Shown: positions 44,924 to 55,158, counted from the first letter of the stretch. The stretch: 64,000 nucleotides of DNA from JACVRW01 sp963813495 (GCA_963813495.1 CAWEZC010000010.1:434001-498000), one strand, 5' to 3'. Translations and numbers: made by a program. Notes: generated from the letters alone by a model not told the origin.

Positions 44924-45960
44924 CCATCACCTGGTAGAGATCGCCGGCCAGCAGATCGACGTCCACGAGCTCGAACTGAGGCGCCCAACGCTCGCGGATG
45001 TAGGGCAGCGTCACCACCGTCTCGCCGTAGGTCATCTCGCCGCCTTCGTACTGGAAATGGCCCTGCTTGGCTGGGTGAGGGACGAACAGGTAGCGGGGTT
45101 CGGCGAGTCGGGACTCCGCGTCGGCGCCTAGCCCATCCAGCACCGGACGCATCAAGGGTGAGAACTGCAGATATTGAGGTGGCCGAACTGTGACAATCAG
45201 ACAACCGCCCGGGTTGAGCGCACGGTGCAGCGCCCGGAGGCAGCTCGCGTGCGCGGCTTCGGAGATGTGGGTGAAGACAGAGAAGGCGAAGGCGAGATCG
45301 AACCGTTCCTCGAACGGCACCCGTTCGGGCACGAAGTCGGTTCGCGCCAGTGTCGCCGGCACCCCGTTCCGGCGGCAGACGTCGAGAATCCCCTCTACCG
45401 GGTCACAGCCAAACAGGCGACCAGGCTCCAGGTCCCGCAAGAAAAAACGGGTCAGCCGCCCCCAGCCGCAGCCGAAGTCGAGAACGCGGGAGTCGGCGAG
45501 CGCACGGTCGCCGTGCCGGCCATAGCGCTCCGACAGCTTGCGGTAGAAAGCGGCGCTCTGAGCGGCGAGTGCGGCGCCGCTGGCACCGTTCCACACGCTC
45601 TGGAACTCGGGCTCGGGCGACGTCCGGTAGAAGGTCGCGAAGGTTGGGGAAGGCGCTGTACTGCTGGGTCAGCAACAACGCCCAGAGGTCGAGATCGAGA
45701 TCACGAAACAAGGCGAAAGAGCGCCGCGACGGGTCGGAACAGGCAGCCTCGATCTCGCCCAGGCGGACGCCGCAGAGGTCAGTCAGCCAGGAGTCGTACT
45801 GCTCCGGTGGCGGCGCCTGCGGTGCTCCCGCGGGCGGTGAGTCCCGTCGTCGCCGAAGCGCACGTAGCGGCCTGGTGAGCCTCCAGGAGAGCGACTCCTC
45901 GTAACGCCTGCGCACCGCTTCGGCGTCGGGAGTGGGATCGGCGGGCGGTCCGCTCGACAT
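44904..45960 (-). CDS. Class I SAM-dependent methyltransferase with N-terminal SWRLTRPLR module, frameshifted
   Basis: The N-terminal 40 residues carry YEESLSWRLTRPLRALRRRR, the same short module found at the C-termini of neighbouring enzymes. A linker follows (DLCGVRLGEIEAACSDPSRR) and then, after a break near 45640, FQSVWNGASGAALAAQSAAF and the methyltransferase core: DSRVLDFGCGWGRLTRFFLR, LFGCDPVEGILDVCRRNG, FDLAFAFSVFTHISEAAHAS and GGCLIVTVRPPQYLQF. VFTHIS and the DFGCGWGR motif put it with the enzyme at 42015. ATG 45960 has TAGGCT 6 bases upstream. It ends convergently inside the tag gene's tail. Confidence 0.78.
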
Positions 45961-45966
45961 TTCCGC

Positions 45967-45972
45967 AGCCTA
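45967..45972 (-). promoter_or_regulatory. -10-like element TAGGCT
   Basis: TAGGCT on the minus strand lies 6 bases upstream of the ATG at 45960. Confidence 0.3.
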
Positions 45973-46017
45973 CATTCGCCCTCGCCCGAGCCGCGACGGC
46001 CTTCTCCTGTCCGCCGG

Positions 46018-46023
46018 TATCCT
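46018..46023 (+). promoter_or_regulatory. -10-like element TATCCT
   Basis: TATCCT lies 10 bases upstream of the ATG at 46034, the first gene of the M20 peptidase-LCP unit. Confidence 0.35.
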
Positions 46024-46033
46024 CAGCCGCGGG

Positions 46034-47152
46034 ATGGATGAACGCGCTCTCACCGAGCGCCTGATCACCTACGACACGTCCACCCTCGAGGGCATGCAGA
46101 GCGCCGCCGGCTTCGTCAAGGGCTGGCTCGAGGCGCGGGACGTGGAGGTGACAGGCACGACACACAACGGGCGGCCCGTGCTGGCGGCCACCGTGGGGCC
46201 CCGCGAGGGGCCGACGATCGTGCTGCACGGACACCTCGACGTCGTGCCGGGCCATCCGCAGCAGTTCACCCCGCGCGTGGTCGGCGACCGTCTCTACGGC
46301 CGCGGCGCCTACGACATGAAGGGCGGCCTGGCGGCGATGATGTGCGCGCTCCACGACCTCGCCGCCCAGAGCCGCGTGCGCGTCCACTTCGTGTGCGTGG
46401 CCGACGAGGAGTCCGAGGAGCTCGAGGCGCGTGGCTCCGACCATCTCGTGGAGAGCGGCTACCTGGGCGACTTCGCGATCACCGGCGAGCCCACCAACAT
46501 GCACATCGGCATCCAGGCCAAGGGCGTGCTGGCCATGCGCATCGAGGTCACCGGCACCGCCGCGCACGGCTCCACACCGTGGCTGGGCGACAACGCCGTC
46601 CTCAAGGCGCTCGACGTCTTCCGTGCGATCGAGGGCCTGTCCTTCGCGCGCGAGTCGTCCGAGCTCTTCGACCGTCCCTCAATCAACCTGAGCCGCATCC
46701 TGGGCGGTGACGCGCTCAACAAGGTCCCGGACCTGTGCGCCATCGACGTGGACGTGCGCTACCTGCCGGGGCAGGACCACGAGGCGATCTTGGGCGAGGT
46801 CGGAGAGATTGCCGACGCCTCCGTGGTCAAGGTCTTTCATCGCAGGCCCGCGATGGTCGAGCGCGAAAACATCTACGTGCAGACCCTGGGCGAGGCCATC
46901 TCGCACGTCGCACCGCCCACCAGCGAGCGGCTGGGTGTGGGCCGCGACGGCGCCTCGGACGCGATCTCCTTCCTCGAGGCCGGCGTGCCGGCGGTGGAGT
47001 GTGGCCCCACCGGCGAAGGCCACCACGGCCCCGAGGAATGGGTTTCGATCCGGTCGCTGGGCCAGTATCGAGAGGCTCTGGTGGAGTTCGTCACACTCCT
47101 TCCTGCTCGCCTCGGCTCCGGTGAAGACGATCGCCGGCTCAAGATCGCCTGA
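46034..47152 (+). CDS. M20 family metallopeptidase (ArgE/DapE-like)
   Basis: This 372-residue zinc-dependent amidohydrolase or peptidase has the first metal ligand in TIVLHGHLDVVPGHP, the second-metal Asp and acidic base in YGRGAYDMKGGLAAMMCAL and VCVADEESEELEA, then GTAAHGSTPWLGDNAVLKA in the dimerisation lid. SDAISFLEAGVPAVECGPTG and EGHHGPEEWVSI supply the last metal ligand (His). Family members deacylate N-acetylornithine or N-succinyl-diaminopimelate, or cleave dipeptides; the substrate here cannot be fixed. The stop and the next gene's start overlap (TGATG), coupling it to the LCP protein, which is unusual and hints at a wall-peptide or glycan-related substrate. Confidence 0.85.
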   Translation: MDERALTERLITYDTSTLEGMQSAAGFVKGWLEARDVEVTGTTHNGRPVLAATVGPREGPTIVLHGHLDVVPGHPQQFTPRVVGDRLYGRGAYDMKGGLAAMMCALHDLAAQSRVRVHFVCVADEESEELEARGSDHLVESGYLGDFAITGEPTNMHIGIQAKGVLAMRIEVTGTAAHGSTPWLGDNAVLKALDVFRAIEGLSFARESSELFDRPSINLSRILGGDALNKVPDLCAIDVDVRYLPGQDHEAILGEVGEIADASVVKVFHRRPAMVERENIYVQTLGEAISHVAPPTSERLGVGRDGASDAISFLEAGVPAVECGPTGEGHHGPEEWVSIRSLGQYREALVEFVTLLPARLGSGEDDRRLKIA

Positions 47153-48630
47153 TGTTCTTCGACGACATTCCCCGCCCCGGCCTGTGGAAGCGCCTGCTGC
47201 TTGGCGCGCTGCTCGTGATCTTCGCCTCGGCGGCGGCCACTGCGGTGGCGGCCTTCAACGAGGTCGACAAGGTCGTCGACGCGCTCAAGCTGGGGCCGGA
47301 GCTCAAGCTGCGCGAGGGCACGTTGGCGGAGACCGATCCCGGCGAGCCCCAGACGCTGCTGATCCTCGGCTCCGACCGCCGCCCCAGGAACAACGTCGAG
47401 GGCGCCGCTAGCGACGCGCGCTCGGACACGATCATGCTCGTCCGCCTCAATCCGGACAAGGAGGCCACGGCGATCATGTCGCTGCCGCGCGATCTCAAGG
47501 TGGAGATCCCGGGCGTGGGCACCGACAAGATCAACGCGGCCTACTCCTACGGGGGCCCGCAGAAGACGCTCGAGACGGTAAAGAAGCTCACCGGCCTGCC
47601 CATCAACCACATGGTCAACGTGAGCTTCAAGGGCTTCTGGCGGGCGGTCAACGCGATTGACTGCGTCTACACCGACGTCGACCGCGACTACTACAACGAC
47701 AGCGCCGAGTACACCTTCATCGACATCGACGCGGGCTATCAGCGGCTGTGTGCCCGCCAGGCGCTGCAGTACGTGCGCTACCGCCACACCGACACCGATC
47801 TCGTGCGCTCGGCCCGCCAGCAGGACTTCCTTCGCCAGGCCAAGCAGCAGATCACGACCACCAAGCTGATCGACGAGTCGGACCGGCTGATGAAGATCTT
47901 CGGCCGCAACACCTCCACCGACCCGAGCCTGCGCTCGACGGCCGAGGTCCTGCGGCTGCTCAAGCTGGCGGTCTTCTCGGCCAACCAGCCGATCCAGGAG
48001 ATCCACTTCGAGGGCACGATCGGCGAGAGCTACGTGGAGGCGAGCAACGAGCAGATCCAAGAACTCGTCCAGCAGTTCCTGCAGGTGGAGGACACGCCGG
48101 GGCCGCGCGGCGAGGCCCAGAAGAGCTCGAAGGCGCCGAAGAAGCGCAAGAAGCGCAAGAAGGCCTCGGCCGACGCCAGCGCGCTCGGCCTGTTCGACGC
48201 AACGAGCCTCGGCGCCGACCAGGGCCTGCAGGCCGTGCAGGCGGGAGCGGGGGGCACGCTGCCGGTGCTCTACCCGACGCTGCTGCTCAACTCGTCCGAG
48301 TTCGCCGACGCTCCGCGCGTGTACAAGCTCATGGGCCAAAACGGCAAGCGCTACGGCGCCTACCGAATGGTCATGCGCAAGTACAACGCCAACGGCGAGT
48401 ACTACGGCCTGCAGGGCACCACCTGGCAGGACGCGCCGATCCTCCAGGACGCCACCGAGACGCGCAAGATCGGTGGACGCGAGTACGAGCTTCACTACGC
48501 CGGCGACCGCCTGCGCCTAGTGGCCTGGCGCACGCCCAAGGCCGCCTACTGGATCTCCAACACGCTGCTGCAGACGCTGACCGACAAGCAGATGCTGGCC
48601 ATCGCGCGCTCCACGCGCCGCTGTTGCTAA
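47152..48630 (+). CDS. LytR-CpsA-Psr (LCP) family glycan transferase with LytR_C domain
   Basis: The 492-residue protein attaches undecaprenyl-linked polysaccharide to peptidoglycan outside the membrane. A short cytoplasmic tail is followed by one helix (RLLLGALLVIFASAAATAVA) and the LCP catalytic domain: TLLILGSDRRPRNN, the conserved Asp/Arg region ARSDTIMLVRLNPDKEATAI, SLPRDLKVEIPGVGTDKINA and QALQYVRYRHTDTDLVRSAR, where the Arg residues bind the lipid pyrophosphate. A Lys/Ala linker (SSKAPKKRKKRKKASADASA) leads to a C-terminal LytR_C-type domain (residues about 380-492). This is the most direct link in the window between the glycan cluster and the cell wall. Confidence 0.9.
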   Translation: MFFDDIPRPGLWKRLLLGALLVIFASAAATAVAAFNEVDKVVDALKLGPELKLREGTLAETDPGEPQTLLILGSDRRPRNNVEGAASDARSDTIMLVRLNPDKEATAIMSLPRDLKVEIPGVGTDKINAAYSYGGPQKTLETVKKLTGLPINHMVNVSFKGFWRAVNAIDCVYTDVDRDYYNDSAEYTFIDIDAGYQRLCARQALQYVRYRHTDTDLVRSARQQDFLRQAKQQITTTKLIDESDRLMKIFGRNTSTDPSLRSTAEVLRLLKLAVFSANQPIQEIHFEGTIGESYVEASNEQIQELVQQFLQVEDTPGPRGEAQKSSKAPKKRKKRKKASADASALGLFDATSLGADQGLQAVQAGAGGTLPVLYPTLLLNSSEFADAPRVYKLMGQNGKRYGAYRMVMRKYNANGEYYGLQGTTWQDAPILQDATETRKIGGREYELHYAGDRLRLVAWRTPKAAYWISNTLLQTLTDKQMLAIARSTRRCC

Positions 48631-48636
48631 TAGCCT
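48631..48636 (+). promoter_or_regulatory. -10-like element TAGCCT
   Basis: TAGCCT lies 10 bases upstream of the ATG at 48647, in the 16-base gap after the LCP gene. Confidence 0.3.
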
Positions 48637-48646
48637 CCGCGGGTCC

Positions 48647-49927
48647 ATGAGCGCGGAGCGGGAACCGATCGGGGTAATCGGCGTCGGCTGGGTGGGCCTC
48701 GTCACGGCCGCCTGCTTCGCCGAGCTCGGCCACGAGGTGTGGGCGCGCGACATCCTGCCCGACAAGGTCGAATCGCTGTCACGCGGCCAGGTTCCGATCC
48801 ACGAGCCGGGCCTGCCCGAGCTGGTGACCAAGAACGCGGAGCGGCTGCACTTCACGACCGACATGCAGCTGGTGCTCGACCACGCCCAGCTCCTGTTCGT
48901 ATGCGTCGACACCCCGCCCACCTACTCGGGCGACGCGGACCTGTCGCGCGTGGAGGCGGTGCTCGACGAGCTGGGCGACTCGAGCGAGCACGCCCTCGTC
49001 ATGAAGAGCACGGTCCCCGTGGGCACGGGCCGCTCGATCCAGCGCCGCCGCCCCGGAACCGGCTATGTCTCCAACCCCGAGTTCCTCAAGGAGGGGAGCG
49101 CGGTGGCGGACTTCATGAAGCCGGACCGTGTGGTGGTGGGGGCCGACAAGGAGTGGGAGGACTACGCCCAGCGCGTCGAGGCCCTCTACGCGCCCCTCGG
49201 GGCGAACATACTCCGGGCCGACGTGGCCAGTGCGGAGATGATCAAGCTCGCCTCGAACGCCTTCCTCGCCACCAAGATCTCCTTCATCAACGAGATCGCC
49301 AACGTCTCCGAGGAGCTCGGAGCCGACGTGACCAAGGTCGCGGAGGGCATGGGCCTGGACGACCGGATCGGCCCTAAGTTCCTGCGTGCGGGCATTGGCT
49401 GGGGCGGGTCCTGCTTCCCCAAGGATGTCCAGGCCCTCAAGCAACTCGCCGGCAACTCCGGCTACCACTTCCAGCTGCTCACCGCGGTCATCGACGTCAA
49501 CGAGCTGCAAAAGCGCCGCACGATCGGCAAGCTGCAGAAGCATCTGGGCTCGCTGGACGGCAAGGAGGTCGCTCTGCTCGGCGTGGCCTTCAAGCCGGAC
49601 ACCGACGACATCCGGGAGGCCACCAGCATCGTGCTCGCCGGGCGGCTGGCCGGGGAGGGGGCCGGCGTTAGGGTTTATGACCCGGTCGCGGCGTCCAAGG
49701 CGGATGGGCTGCTGGCCGGCGCGCGCGTGGCCGGCTCCGCCCTCGACGCCCTCGACGGCGCCGACGCCGTGGTGCTCGTCACCGAGTGGCCGGAGTTCCG
49801 CGAGCTCGACTGGGCCGGCGAGGTCAAGCAGCGGCTCAAGACGCCGCTGGTGATCGACGGCCGCAACTTCCTCGACCGGGATGCGCTCGTCGCCGCGGGC
49901 TTCACCTACGAAGGCATCGGGCGCTGA
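48647..49927 (+). CDS. UDP-glucose 6-dehydrogenase / nucleotide-sugar dehydrogenase
   Basis: The 426-residue enzyme oxidises UDP-glucose to UDP-glucuronate with two NAD+. The NAD site is IGVIGVGWVGLVTAACFAEL; the active-site Cys lies in GWGGSCFPKDVQALKQLAGN, with the catalytic Lys in MIKLASNAFLATKISFINEI and Asn and Asp residues around it. The C-terminal UDPG_MGDH_dh_C domain has GVAFKPDTDDIREATSIVLA. All residues for activity are present. UDP-glucuronate would feed acidic sugars into the polysaccharide. It is followed after one base by the nucleotidyltransferase gene, so an operon 48647-52042 is likely. Confidence 0.94.
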   Translation: MSAEREPIGVIGVGWVGLVTAACFAELGHEVWARDILPDKVESLSRGQVPIHEPGLPELVTKNAERLHFTTDMQLVLDHAQLLFVCVDTPPTYSGDADLSRVEAVLDELGDSSEHALVMKSTVPVGTGRSIQRRRPGTGYVSNPEFLKEGSAVADFMKPDRVVVGADKEWEDYAQRVEALYAPLGANILRADVASAEMIKLASNAFLATKISFINEIANVSEELGADVTKVAEGMGLDDRIGPKFLRAGIGWGGSCFPKDVQALKQLAGNSGYHFQLLTAVIDVNELQKRRTIGKLQKHLGSLDGKEVALLGVAFKPDTDDIREATSIVLAGRLAGEGAGVRVYDPVAASKADGLLAGARVAGSALDALDGADAVVLVTEWPEFRELDWAGEVKQRLKTPLVIDGRNFLDRDALVAAGFTYEGIGR

Positions 49928-49928
49928 C

Positions 49929-50996
49929 ATGCAGGCGCTGGTTCTGGCGGGAGGTGAGGGCACCCGCCTGCGGCCGCTCACCTACACGACGCCCAAGCCG
50001 GTGATGCCCCTGGCCGGGCGCCCGTTCCTGTCCTTCATGCTGGATTGGCTGAGCACGCACGGGGTGGACGAGGTGATTCTGTCGTGCGGCTTCATGTCAG
50101 ACGCCGTGCGGCGCGTCCTGGGCGACATCTACGACGGCATGCGCCTGCGCTACGTGATCGAGGAGGAGCCGCTCGGCACCGCCGGCCCCGTGCGCCTGGC
50201 GCTCGACCAGGGCGTGCTCGCCGAGCGTCTGCTCGTGCTCAACGGCGACGTCCTCTCGGACATGGACCTCAGCGCCGAGGTCACCCAGCACGAGCACACC
50301 GGAGCCCGCGTGACGCTCGCTCTCTATCCCGTCGAGGACACCGCGAGCTACGGCGTCGTGCCGACCGCGGAGGACGGGCAGGTCGAGGCCTTCTTGGAGA
50401 AGAGCGAGGGCCCGGTGCCCACCAACCGCATCAACGCCGGCGCCTACGTGGTGGAGCGCGAGGTTGTAGAGAGCATGATCGCGCCCGGCCGCGCCGTGTC
50501 CTTCGAGCGCGAGGTCTTCCCGCTGCTGGCCGGCCACGGTCTCTACGGCTATCACGCCGCCGGCTACTGGAACGACATCGGGGCTCCGGACCGCTACCTC
50601 GAGGCCACATGGGAGCTGCTCGCCGGGCGGGTCGAGTCGAAGCTGCCGCCGCGCGACGAGACCGGCTCGCTCATCTACGAGGGCTGCCTCGTGGCCGGGG
50701 CGCACGTGGGACCCCAAAGCGTGCTCGGACGCAACTGCGCGGTGGGTACCGACGCCCGCGTGGAGCGCTCGGTATTGCACGACCGGGTGCACGTCGGCGC
50801 CGACGCCACGCTCGTCGAGGCGGTGTTGGCCGAGCGCGTCCGCGTGGGCGAGCGCGCGCGCGTGGAGTCGCACGCGCTGGTGGGCGCCGGCGCGGTGATC
50901 GGCGAGGAGGCCGTGATCGAGGCGGGTGCGCGCATCGATCCGGACGCCCGGGTGGAAGCGGGAGCGCGGATCGCAGCCGCGGAGCCGGTGCTGTGA
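49929..50996 (+). CDS. NDP-sugar pyrophosphorylase with left-handed beta-helix domain (mannose-1-phosphate guanylyltransferase-like)
   Basis: The 355-residue protein has an N-terminal nucleotidyltransferase domain: MQALVLAGGEGTRLRPLTYT with the GGxGTRL loop, PKPVMPLAGRPFLSFMLDWL, EEEPLGTAGPVRLALDQGVL, NGDVLSDMDL and EKSEGPVPTNRINAGAYVV. The second half is a hexapeptide-repeat beta-helix (VLGRNCAVGTDARVERSVLH, then GAGAVIGEEAVIEAGARID). This two-domain layout is that of ManC/GMPP-like and GlmU/RmlA-like enzymes. Combined with the following SIS isomerase, GDP-mannose or a related sugar is plausible. GTGA overlap with the isomerase gene. Confidence 0.85.
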   Translation: MQALVLAGGEGTRLRPLTYTTPKPVMPLAGRPFLSFMLDWLSTHGVDEVILSCGFMSDAVRRVLGDIYDGMRLRYVIEEEPLGTAGPVRLALDQGVLAERLLVLNGDVLSDMDLSAEVTQHEHTGARVTLALYPVEDTASYGVVPTAEDGQVEAFLEKSEGPVPTNRINAGAYVVEREVVESMIAPGRAVSFEREVFPLLAGHGLYGYHAAGYWNDIGAPDRYLEATWELLAGRVESKLPPRDETGSLIYEGCLVAGAHVGPQSVLGRNCAVGTDARVERSVLHDRVHVGADATLVEAVLAERVRVGERARVESHALVGAGAVIGEEAVIEAGARIDPDARVEAGARIAAAEPVL

Positions 50997-52042
50997 GCGA
51001 CCTGACGCTCGATCGGGCGACCGTCGAGGCCGCCGACCCGGGCGGCATGCTGGGCGACGTGCTCGCGATGCCCCTTCAGCTGGGCGACGCGCTGTGGCGG
51101 GCGCAGTCCGCGGGCATCCGCCCGGCCGACAGCCCGGCCGGGCTCGTGATCTGCGGCATGGGCGGCTCCGCGATCGGCGGCGATCTCGCCGCCGCGGCGC
51201 TCGGCGACCGCGCCACCCGGCCGATCACCGTGGTGCGGGGCTACGCGCTCGAGGCGTGGACCCCTCCCGAGACCTTCGTGCTCTGCTCGAGCTACTCGGG
51301 CGAGACCGAGGAGACGCTGGCCTGCTTCGAGGCGGCAGTGGCCGCGGGCGCACGCCGGGCGGTGCTCACCACCGGGGGCACCCTGGCCGAGCTCGCGCGC
51401 GCCGAGGGCGTCCCGGTGATCGGGGTGCCGTCGGGCATGCAGCCACGGGCGGCGGTGGTCTACGGGACCGTGGCCTCGCTCGAGTGCGCCGCGCTGTGTG
51501 GCGCCGCGCCCTCGCTGCACGCCGAGATCGACACCGCCACTGCGCTGCTCGAACGGTTGGTCGAGGAGTGGGGGCCGGGCGCGCCCGAGGATTCGCTGGC
51601 GAAGTCGATCGCCCGTGAGCTGCAGGCCACCGTTCCGGTGGTCCACGGCTCCGGCGCCACGGTGGCCGTGGCACGGCGCTGGCACACGCAGGTCAACGAG
51701 AACGCCAAGACCCCTGCCTTCTGGTCCGAGCTCCCCGAAGCCAGCCATCACGAGATCTGCGGCTGGGAACGCGGGCCTCGACGAGCGCCGTTGTCGGCCG
51801 TCTTCCTGCACGATTCCGACAATCACCCACGCTTGGCCCGCCGCATCGAGCTCATGGCCGGCGAGGTCGCCGCCGCCGGCGCGCCCTCGGTGCAGGTGCC
51901 GGCCTACGGGGAGAGTCGCTTCGAGCGCGTGCTCGCCCAGGTTCTGCTCGGTGATCTCGTCAGCGTCTACCTGGCGGTGCTCGAGGACGTCGATCCCACT
52001 CCGATCGAGGCGATAACCCGCTTCAAGCAACACCTGGGCTGA
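50993..52042 (+). CDS. SIS-domain phosphoglucose/phosphomannose isomerase-like protein
   Basis: The 349-residue protein has two SIS domains. The first has GLVICGMGGSAIGGDLAAAA (phosphosugar-binding GGS), FVLCSSYSGETEETLACFEA (SxSGxTxE, the SIS signature) and AVLTTGGTLAELARAEGVPV. The second has VNENAKTPAFWSELPEASHH with the conserved Glu-Asn and His, and a C-terminal PMI-type helix ending DVDPTPIEAITRFKQHLG. This matches the bifunctional phosphoglucose/phosphomannose isomerase (PGI/PMI) of archaea and actinobacteria. It interconverts fructose-6-phosphate with glucose-6-phosphate or mannose-6-phosphate, so it links to the nucleotidyltransferase before it. Confidence 0.88.
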   Translation: MSDLTLDRATVEAADPGGMLGDVLAMPLQLGDALWRAQSAGIRPADSPAGLVICGMGGSAIGGDLAAAALGDRATRPITVVRGYALEAWTPPETFVLCSSYSGETEETLACFEAAVAAGARRAVLTTGGTLAELARAEGVPVIGVPSGMQPRAAVVYGTVASLECAALCGAAPSLHAEIDTATALLERLVEEWGPGAPEDSLAKSIARELQATVPVVHGSGATVAVARRWHTQVNENAKTPAFWSELPEASHHEICGWERGPRRAPLSAVFLHDSDNHPRLARRIELMAGEVAAAGAPSVQVPAYGESRFERVLAQVLLGDLVSVYLAVLEDVDPTPIEAITRFKQHLG

Positions 52043-52060
52043 GCGTCGGGCCGGTGGCCC

Positions 52061-52088
52061 AAACCTTGACACGATCGTGGTAAGGTTT
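52061..52088. promoter_or_regulatory. 28-bp imperfect palindrome, candidate MerR operator
   Basis: AAACCTTGACACGATCGTGG at its left end (52061-52080) continues to TAAGGTTT. The outer heptamers (AAACCTT/AAGGTTT) and the inner ACGATCGT are perfectly symmetric, with one unpaired base pair in each connecting triplet. It sits 10 bases upstream of the MerR-family gene and contains TTGACA (52066-52071) and TAAGGT (52081-52086, a possible -10 box 12 bases from the ATG). MerR regulators bind such palindromes between promoter elements, so autoregulation and control of the SAH hydrolase genes is likely. Confidence 0.55.
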
Positions 52089-52098
52089 GCGTCTCGCG

Positions 52099-52475
52099 AT
52101 GGAGGGGCTCACGATCAACGAGGCCGCAGAGACGACCGGCTGGTCGCCTCGCATGCTGCGCTACATCGAAAGTGCCGGCCTGATCGAGCCCGCCCGCTCG
52201 CCCAAGGGGTATCGCCTCTTCGGACCGGGTGAGCTGCAGCGCCTGCGGACGCTGCGCGAGCTGCTCACCCGGTTCGACTGCGCCCTCTCGGACGTGGCGT
52301 TCGCCCGCCGGCTGGCCTCCGATCCCAAGCTGAGGACGGCCGTCGACCGCTGGTTCGAGGAGCGCCCCGAGAAGCCCGCCGAGGTCAGCACGGGCGACTG
52401 GCTCTCCTGGGAGCAGCAGAAGCACCAGCGCCTCCTCGCCGCCGACCCCACCCCGAAACTCACGGAGACCGCCGC

Positions 52476-52479
<4 letters not shown>
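52099..52479 (+). CDS. MerR family transcriptional regulator
   Basis: The 126-residue protein is short, with the DNA-binding winged helix at the N-terminus: LTINEAAETTGWSPRMLRYI, ESAGLIEPARSPKGYRLFGP, ELQRLRTLRELLTRFDCALS (MerR signature). The rest is a helical dimerisation stretch and a charged tail. It has no metal-binding Cys/His cluster and no separate ligand domain, so its effector is unknown. Its stop overlaps the ATG of the SAH hydrolase (ATGA), so it is the first gene of a transcript whose main product is S-adenosylhomocysteine hydrolase. Regulation by a methylation-cycle metabolite is a reasonable guess. Confidence 0.85.
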
Positions 52480-53907
<1,428 letters not shown>

Positions 53908-53912
<5 letters not shown>

Positions 53913-55158
53913 CGTCAAGCCCGAGGTCCGCGACGCGGCGCTCGCCCCCGAGGGGCGGGCCCGCGTCGACTGGGCCGAGGGCCAGATGCCGGTACTGCGC
54001 TCGATCCGCGAGCGCTTCGAGGGCGAGTCACCGCTGGGCGACCTGAAGGTCGCGGCCTGTCTGCACGTGACGGCGGAGACGGCCACCCTCATGAAGGCCC
54101 TGACGGCCGGCGGCGCCGAGGTGGCGCTCTGCTCGGCCAACCCGCTCACCACCCAGGACGAGGTGGCCGCCGCGCTTGTGGCCGACGGGATCCCCGTTCA
54201 GGCTGCTCGCGGCGAGGACGCCGAGGCCTACGCGAGCCACGTGCACGCGCTGGCCGCCTGGAAGCCCGACATCACGCTGGACGACGGCGCCGACCTGCTC
54301 GTGCTCCTCCACGACCAGGGCGAGGCCGAGGACGTGCGCGGAGGAGCGGAGGAGACCACCACCGGCCTGCTGCGGCTGCGCCGCCTCGAGGCCGAGGGCC
54401 GGCTCGCCTGCCCGGTGATCGCGGTCAACGAGTCGCGCACGGAGCGCACCTTCAACGACCGCTACGGCACCGGTCAGTCGGCACTCGACGGCATTCTGCG
54501 CGCCACCAACCTGCTGCTGGCCGGGCGCTCGCTGGTGCTCTGTGGCTACGGGGCCACGGGCAAGGGAATCGCCCAGCGCGCGCGCGGAGCGGGGGCGGCC
54601 GTGATTGTGTGCGAGGTGGACCCGTTGCGAGCGCTCGAGGCGCGCATGGACGGCTTCCAGGTGATGACGGCGCTCGAGGCGGCCGCCACAGGCGACCTTT
54701 TCGTGACGGTCACGGGCACGCGCTCGGTGCTGCGGCGCGAGCACTTCGAGCGCATGAAGGATGGCGCCGTGCTGGCCAACGCCGGGCACTTCGACGTGGA
54801 GATCGACCTCGCCGGACTGCGCGAGCTGGCCGACGACGTGCGCCAGGTCCTGCCGCTCGTGGAGCAGTACGAGCTCGCCGACGGGCGCCGGCTCAACTTG
54901 CTGGCCCAGGGCCGGGTGGTCAACCTCGCGGCGGGCCAGGGGCACCCCGCGGCGGCGATGGACATGAGCTTCGCCAACCTGGCGCTCGCCGTCGAGCATC
55001 TCGCCCTGCACGGCCAGGAGCTCGAGCACCGCGTGCTGGCCGTGCCTCAGGCGCTCGACGAGGAGATCGCCCGCCTCAAGCTGGGCTCGCTGGGGGTGGA
55101 GATCGACGCGCTCACTCCCGAGCAGCAGGAGTACCTGAGCTCGTGGAGCAGCGGTTAG
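53908..55158 (+). CDS. SAH hydrolase paralogue with substituted catalytic Lys and Asp
   Basis: This is a second adenosylhomocysteinase-family protein of about 416 residues, of the short archaeal/Thermotoga-like type ending EQQEYLSSWSSG without the KxxxY tail. Conserved elements: CLHVTAETATLMKALTAGGA (His kept), SANPLTTQDEVAAAL, LDDGADLLVLLHDQGE, EETTTGLLRLRRLE, GYGATGKGIAQRARGAGAAV and NAGHFDVEIDLAGL (His kept). In the catalytic segment the family's TKxxFDN becomes TERTFND: Lys is Glu and Asp is Asn. Normal hydrolase activity is therefore doubtful. The homologous N-terminus (VRDAALAPEGRARVDWAEGQ) lies upstream of the first ATG at 53986; the only opening codon is ATT at 53908, overlapping the first hydrolase's TAG. 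Confidence 0.85.

Noticed and set aside
52043..52098. SAH riboswitch upstream of the SAH hydrolase
   Set aside because: Only 56 bases separate the previous gene from the MerR gene, filled mostly by a DNA palindrome; no room or pairing for a riboswitch fold.
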